36,287 nucleotides of DNA, from NCBI GenBank assembly GCA_029254745.1, contig JAQWWZ010000042.1:1-36287 (forward strand). The letters are read 5' to 3'. Below are positions 32,797-36,287 of the stretch, piece by piece (position 1 is the first letter of the stretch; each line of letters begins with the position of its first letter). The notes beneath the pieces are model-generated. The model was not told the origin of the DNA, searched no databases, and saw only the letters and a program-made list of their open reading frames with translations. Source of the stretch: Opitutales bacterium (GTDB lineage Bacteria; Verrucomicrobiota; Verrucomicrobiia; Opitutales; Seribacteraceae). The position numbers were made by a program, and so were the translations under genes.

Positions 32797-34461
32797 ATGA
32801 AAGATAGCGATCAGACTCTTATTGAACTTTATTTGGAAGGAAACTTGCCGAAAGATAAATGGGACATGTTTTCCACACGACTCAATGAATCCTATAAAAT
32901 GAGGAGGGAATTCCGTAAATTGTGTACTCTGGATGATCGTTTACGTTCTGGCTCGCTCCATCATTTATTGACCTCAGAATTCCAACCCAAGAATAAAATT
33001 TCACTAATAATGTCGAGGACCGGAATCGCCGCTTGTATATTAATTGCTTTGTTTTTTGGTTCTAAAAGTAAATTACTGGAGGAAATTGGCACTGAACCTC
33101 TTATCGCTTCTGTTCCAAAAGATTTACAAGCGAATAGGGTGCCCTATGCTGTAATTCTCGACTATTTCCAGCCATTTCATAATCCGGATTCCATCCTGGG
33201 TTGTAAAATTTTCGAACCTAGAAAATTTAAAATGGAGGCGGGCGGGGTTCACTTGCGCTTTAACAATTGCGTTGACTTTATTTTTCAAGGACCCGGGGAG
33301 TTTGAAATTCTTGGGAGAAAAGATGTGCGGATATTTAAAGGCAATGCAAGAACTATGGTTTTAAATAAAAAGGGTAGAGAATTCACTATTCATACTGATA
33401 CCTCAAAAATTGTGGATTGGGGCACGGAATTTTCCGTCTCTGTGAGCCCAGGTGAAAAGCCAAAAATCAAGGTTAGAAATGGCATTGTGGAAATTAAAAG
33501 CAAGGACGATCATTCACTTGGATTTTTAGAGAGATATAATAACCCACTAAACACGACGGATATAGCTAAACTCCAATCATCATTTACTAATTTCAATGAT
33601 TCTAAAGTTTTTCAACCGGGAAACTTGGGATATAAACGTAAATCGGCAAGGATGAATGGATTTCAATCAGATAACAGCGTCTTGGGATATTTCGATTTTG
33701 CTTATCCACCTTTGAGTGAATTGAAAGGTAACAATTATAAGGAGAAAACCCCTCAATCTAGAATATCAGTAAAAAATGCACTCCGCCCGAATAGAATTAT
33801 TAAAAATCATAAGAAAAACTCTCTGGTTAGCAATGGTGTGATGCATAACTCAGTCTGGTCTGTTGGAAGATTTCCTGGTTCAAGAGCACTATTGATGAAC
33901 AAACAAGAAAGTCATATTTCGTTAGATATAAGCGGTAAACATAAGGAGATGACCATTTCTTGTTGGATCAATGCATCACAGTCGATGAACGCATGGTCGT
34001 GTATATTTGGATCAAGAAACTGGGATAAATCGGGACGATTACGATTTGAATTTCCACGTTTATCTAGAACCCCTAAACTTTTCTGCTGGGGAGAAAAATC
34101 TTTCGGTTACAACTCTCAACGATCAACCGATCTAAAGTTACCATATAACGAATGGATAATGGCAAGTATTGTCATGGGAATATCGGAAAACCACTACCTT
34201 GGATTAACTTATGTTAACGGGGACATTCAAAACAAATCAAAAGCGAAATATCTAAATTATTTGGAACCCGGTGAGTTAATAGTGGGGAATATCAGAAATT
34301 CTCGTCTTAGCACAATCCCTGACCCTAACAATTGGGAAAGACCGTTAAGCGGATTAATCGATGAACTTATTATATGGAACCGTTGTCTTTCTGCAGAAGA
34401 AATTAAAAAACTGCATAAAGAAGGAGACACAACTTACTTGAGTAACTTTGCCTCACTTTAA
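32797..34461 (+). CDS. FecR-domain membrane protein with C-terminal LamG (jelly-roll) domain
   Basis: About 554 residues from ATG 32797. An in-frame ATG at 32752 would overlap the sigma gene and add 15 residues. The N-terminal helical part (LIELYLEGNLPKDKWDMF) is followed by one membrane segment (~70-86, IAACILIALFFGS). The FecR domain (~110-240) includes GGVHLRFNNCVDFIFQGPGEFEIL, DTSKIVDWGTEFSVSV and KVRNGIVEIKSKDD. Residues ~370-545 are a LamG-type domain with MTISCWINASQ and the diagnostic end LIDELIIWNRCLSAEEIKKLHKEG. It likely holds and senses for the second sigma factor, with the lectin-like part in the periplasm. Confidence 0.87.
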   Translation: MKDSDQTLIELYLEGNLPKDKWDMFSTRLNESYKMRREFRKLCTLDDRLRSGSLHHLLTSEFQPKNKISLIMSRTGIAACILIALFFGSKSKLLEEIGTEPLIASVPKDLQANRVPYAVILDYFQPFHNPDSILGCKIFEPRKFKMEAGGVHLRFNNCVDFIFQGPGEFEILGRKDVRIFKGNARTMVLNKKGREFTIHTDTSKIVDWGTEFSVSVSPGEKPKIKVRNGIVEIKSKDDHSLGFLERYNNPLNTTDIAKLQSSFTNFNDSKVFQPGNLGYKRKSARMNGFQSDNSVLGYFDFAYPPLSELKGNNYKEKTPQSRISVKNALRPNRIIKNHKKNSLVSNGVMHNSVWSVGRFPGSRALLMNKQESHISLDISGKHKEMTISCWINASQSMNAWSCIFGSRNWDKSGRLRFEFPRLSRTPKLFCWGEKSFGYNSQRSTDLKLPYNEWIMASIVMGISENHYLGLTYVNGDIQNKSKAKYLNYLEPGELIVGNIRNSRLSTIPDPNNWERPLSGLIDELIIWNRCLSAEEIKKLHKEGDTTYLSNFASL

Positions 34462-34552
34462 ACATAACAATTAGTTGAATATTAAGATTCTATTATGAAC
34501 GCTTTTTTTCATATTAAGTTAACCGAATCCAACAAGCAATAACTCCCATGTC

Positions 34553-34768
34553 ATGAATATCCAAAATTACAAAACATTACCGGACTTTATGATTACTATG
34601 ACGGATGCGGCTCGAATTTTAGGTTACAAGGACTACAGGCATGTGGAGAAACTTATCAGTCAAAACCACCTTAAGTGCTACAATATCCCTACCAGTAAAC
34701 GGCCGCTACTTCGATATAAAGATGTCATGACTCTGCCTAAGACAACTCAAGACAGCGGTAATAACTGA
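34553..34768 (+). CDS. Mini helix-turn-helix protein 1 (excisionase/MerR-like)
   Basis: 71 residues that are almost only a single DNA-binding domain: MTDAARILGYKDYRHVEKLIS, then NHLKCYNIP, then SKRPLLRYKDVMTLPK. This matches the HTH_17/excisionase-like winged-helix pattern (HTH, turn, then R/L-x-R wing). It is the first of three tandem paralogs 34553-35368 on the same strand. No integrase or prophage genes are nearby, so a regulator is more likely than an excisionase. The start ATG has no clear Shine-Dalgarno. Confidence 0.8.
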   Translation: MNIQNYKTLPDFMITMTDAARILGYKDYRHVEKLISQNHLKCYNIPTSKRPLLRYKDVMTLPKTTQDSGNN

Positions 34769-34835
34769 AAAGAATGTTTAATTGTTACTGTATCACCATT
34801 CGCCTCCTAATAAATAAAATTTATCTAGTTTAAGT

Positions 34836-35123
34836 ATGACAAATGTTCACACTCATGAGCAAAATTCTGAACACAACAGTTACCTTGCTGTCGAGACAAA
34901 GCCCGAATTTGAGCAGTTAGACCGATTTATCACCTTTACACAGGCAGCACAGATTCTAGGTTACGCTACTCATATTTCCGTAAACAGGTTAATTAAACGA
35001 AACCTTCTCACCCTCTATTTCCTCCCTTCATCGAGCAAGAGGATTCTACTGAGTGAGGTTTCAACATTAATGCAGGCTAACCCTAAAAAGGAAGGTAAAA
35101 GAGGAAGACCCAGCAAATTCTGA
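34836..35123 (+). CDS. Mini helix-turn-helix protein 2 with C-terminal AT-hook core
   Basis: 95 residues. An unrelated 30-residue N-terminal extension (with HTHEQNSEHNS) precedes the HTH: FTQAAQILGYATHISVNRLIKR, NLLTLYFLP, SSKRILLSEVSTLM. After it the protein ends in KEGKRGRPSKF, containing the AT-hook core RGRP. The AT-hook binds the minor groove of AT-rich DNA, and a 649-bp AT-rich block lies downstream. It sits 67 bp after the first paralog and 44 bp before the third. Confidence 0.8.
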   Translation: MTNVHTHEQNSEHNSYLAVETKPEFEQLDRFITFTQAAQILGYATHISVNRLIKRNLLTLYFLPSSSKRILLSEVSTLMQANPKKEGKRGRPSKF

Positions 35124-35167
35124 TCCATTCACCAGTTATGAAAAATTATAGCCACTAATTTAGCTAG

Positions 35168-35368
35168 ATGAATCACACTTATTCTAATCAACTAATTAGT
35201 TTTACGGAAGCAGCCAAATTACTCGGTTACAGATCTTCAAAAATTATCGAAAACCTAGTGAATCAAAACCACCTGCAAGTTCATTTTAAACTCGATTCTT
35301 CTAGGCGCCTGGTTGACGCAGCAGAGGTAAAAAGCTTAATTAAACCCGTAGATAAAAAAAGTATTTAA
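35168..35368 (+). CDS. Mini helix-turn-helix protein 3 (excisionase/MerR-like)
   Basis: 66 residues. It contains the same single domain: FTEAAKLLGYRSSKIIENLVNQ, NHLQVHFKL, SSRRLVDAAEVKSLIKPV. It shares the T-x-A-A-x-(I/L)-LGY signature with the two preceding genes and has the shortest flanks. It is directly followed by the AT-rich palindrome-rich region. The three proteins are clear paralogs, yet divergent enough to bind different sites. Confidence 0.8.
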   Translation: MNHTYSNQLISFTEAAKLLGYRSSKIIENLVNQNHLQVHFKLDSSRRLVDAAEVKSLIKPVDKKSI

Positions 35369-35379
35369 TTGATCATCAA

Positions 35380-35400
35380 AATTGTTTACAAAAAACAATT
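35380..35400. terminator. Inverted repeat after the third mini-HTH gene, possible terminator
   Basis: AATTGTTT and AAACAATT (8-bp arms, 5-base spacer) start 11 bases after the stop codon. No clear T-run follows, so it may be an operator or a weak terminator instead. Confidence 0.35.
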
Positions 35401-35488
35401 ATTAAAATCTCTTTTGAGGATTTATAATTGTTAGTCATTAAGCTAACTGATAAGTTAATACCATCATAATTGATTCTATTGTATCTTA

Positions 35489-35527
35489 TTTGTCATGTTA
35501 TCATTTAACATATGATAACATGACAAA
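35489..35527. promoter_or_regulatory. 16-bp perfect inverted repeat with 7-base spacer
   Basis: Arms TTTGTCATGTTATCAT and ATGATAACATGACAAA are exact complements separated by TTAACAT. A perfect 16-bp repeat is unlikely by chance even in AT-rich DNA. It may be an operator for one of the tandem mini-HTH proteins, a bidirectional terminator without a good T-run, or a recombination site. Confidence 0.6.
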
Positions 35528-36017
35528 AACTTACAGTTCAGTTATAAACTCAAATAGTCGAGTTACATAAAAAATACCTTTGAATTAAACAGATTTGCAA
35601 AAAAACCAATTTTGTAGGTTTAGTAATAGTATCCTGTAAGGATCTCAAACATAATGCTGTAAAGATTTTTTATACACCATAGCTTATTACTATAATTCAT
35701 ACAAAAAGTATGTAATTATTATGATTATTAGTTACATAAGTATTCATTACTTAAAAAAAAATAATAAATTTCATTATATATTTTTTTTTAGTTACAATTA
35801 ATAAACTTCATTGAGTCTTATTAATTTGAAGAAAGTAAATATTTTATGTATTTTTTCCCATGTTATTGCTAATAGATTAGTATATACATTTAACATTTTA
35901 CACTAACTTCATAAACTAGTACGTAATCATTATTATTTAATAAGCAACCACACGCAACATCAGCACAATAAAATTAATTTTTCTTATTTTTTTCAGCGAA
36001 AAAACCAAAATTAAATC

Positions 36018-36287
36018 ATGAATCCAAAGGTTTACATCTCTTTTTATCTTTTTATTTTACTAAATTTGCATGGCTTGCATGCCCAGACCATTGTCCCGGC
36101 AGGCTTGGGTTCGATGAGTGTAACTCAACCATCTCGGGAGACTGCCACCCTTACCGGCCAACTTCTTAGCACGGGCGGGCAGAACCCAACGGTAAAGATA
36201 CGCTGGGGAGATGAGGACCGTGGAACTGCAGTCACGCCCAGCACCGCCTGGGATAATGAAGTCACTGTTTCGACCAATCAGGCAGCT
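36018..36287 (+). CDS. Secreted surface protein, N-terminal 90 residues (right edge cuts it)
   Basis: ATG 36018 starts a frame that is open to base 36287. Residues 1-23 form a signal peptide (to LHAQ). The mature part has IVPAGLGSMSVTQPSRETATLTGQLL then GGQNPTVKIRWGDEDRGT, the pattern of fibronectin type III-like modules common in secreted proteins of marine Verrucomicrobiota and Planctomycetota. The rest of the protein is outside the window, so total size and function are unknown. It is preceded by the 649-bp AT-rich block and may be a target of the mini-HTH proteins and/or the sigma/FecR pair. Confidence 0.75.
   Translation, partial: MNPKVYISFYLFILLNLHGLHAQTIVPAGLGSMSVTQPSRETATLTGQLLSTGGQNPTVKIRWGDEDRGTAVTPSTAWDNEVTVSTNQAA

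Larger units (their letters stand above)
35369..36017. other. 649-bp AT-rich non-coding block with inverted and direct repeats
   Basis: No credible gene lies between the third mini-HTH stop and the secreted-protein start. It is strongly AT-rich and holds several repeats: an 8-bp inverted repeat at 35380-35400, overlapping small inverted repeats at 35430-35457, a 16-bp perfect inverted repeat at 35489-35527, a 10-bp direct repeat AGTTACATAA at 35561 and 35730 (partial third at 35790), and a 13-bp direct repeat AATAAA(T/C)TTCATT at 35763 and 35800. It may be a long regulated leader or promoter region for the gene at 36018. No DnaA box cluster was seen. Confidence 0.7.

Noticed and set aside
34553-35368. 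Mini-HTH genes as true phage excisionases
   Set aside because: No integrase, attachment-site pair or phage structural genes are present in the window.
35369-36017. AT-rich block as a replication origin
   Set aside because: I see no cluster of DnaA boxes and no neighbouring dnaA, dnaN or partition gene; regulatory use is more likely.

Overview
The window looks like an accessory region from a marine-type Verrucomicrobiota chromosome (moderate to low GC). The reasons are family-level: ECF sigma factors of the Rhodopirellula/Verrucomicrobium type paired with membrane FecR-domain proteins carrying lectin-like tails, a large PVC-type heme-binding propeller protein with a C-terminal CxxCH, several DUF1080 (3-keto-glycoside hydrolase-like) domains, ThuA, and Gfo/Idh plus TIM-barrel sugar isomerases. 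Taxonomy is inferred, not read from a marker gene. I saw no rRNA, tRNA, CRISPR array or transposase.

Layout. (1) Positions 1-13435, minus strand: a two-partner secretion system. The outer-membrane transporter TpsB (11741-13435) lies upstream of a giant exoprotein TpsA. TpsA starts at 11694 and is still open at base 1, giving at least 3898 codons. It has a haemagglutinin-type secretion domain, a beta-helix section and then more than 3000 residues of alternating YDG-type and MBG-type repeats. The repeats nearest the left edge are 261-bp tandem units, highly similar and mosaic. (2) Positions 13542-18650, minus strand: a compact sugar-acid operon with a D-2-hydroxyacid dehydrogenase, an Ldh_2-type dehydrogenase, a KdgK-like kinase, an SDR of the D-mannonate oxidoreductase type and a LacI regulator. 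(3) Positions 18738-29930, mostly plus strand: DUF1080 protein, Gfo/Idh oxidoreductase, sugar isomerase, [2Fe-2S] ferredoxin, then (after a divergent secreted TIM-barrel gene) a cytochrome c/PA14 protein, a propeller-DUF1080 fusion, ThuA and the PVC-type propeller-HEAT-cytochrome protein. This set fits an oxidative, largely periplasmic 3-keto-glycoside route feeding the sugar-acid operon; the substrate is unknown. (4) Positions 29982-34461, plus strand: two consecutive ECF sigma/FecR pairs, one FecR with an F5/8-type-C-like C-terminus and one with a LamG domain. (5) Positions 34553-36287: three tandem paralogous mini helix-turn-helix proteins (the middle one ends in an AT-hook core), a 649-bp AT-rich non-coding block full of inverted and direct repeats, and the start of a secreted surface protein cut by the right edge.

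The least explained part is 32255-36287. There a sigma/anti-sigma pair with a lectin-like sensor, three excisionase-like regulators and a palindrome-rich leader precede a secreted protein. I read this as a possible undescribed regulatory cassette for a surface protein, but that is inference from architecture alone.
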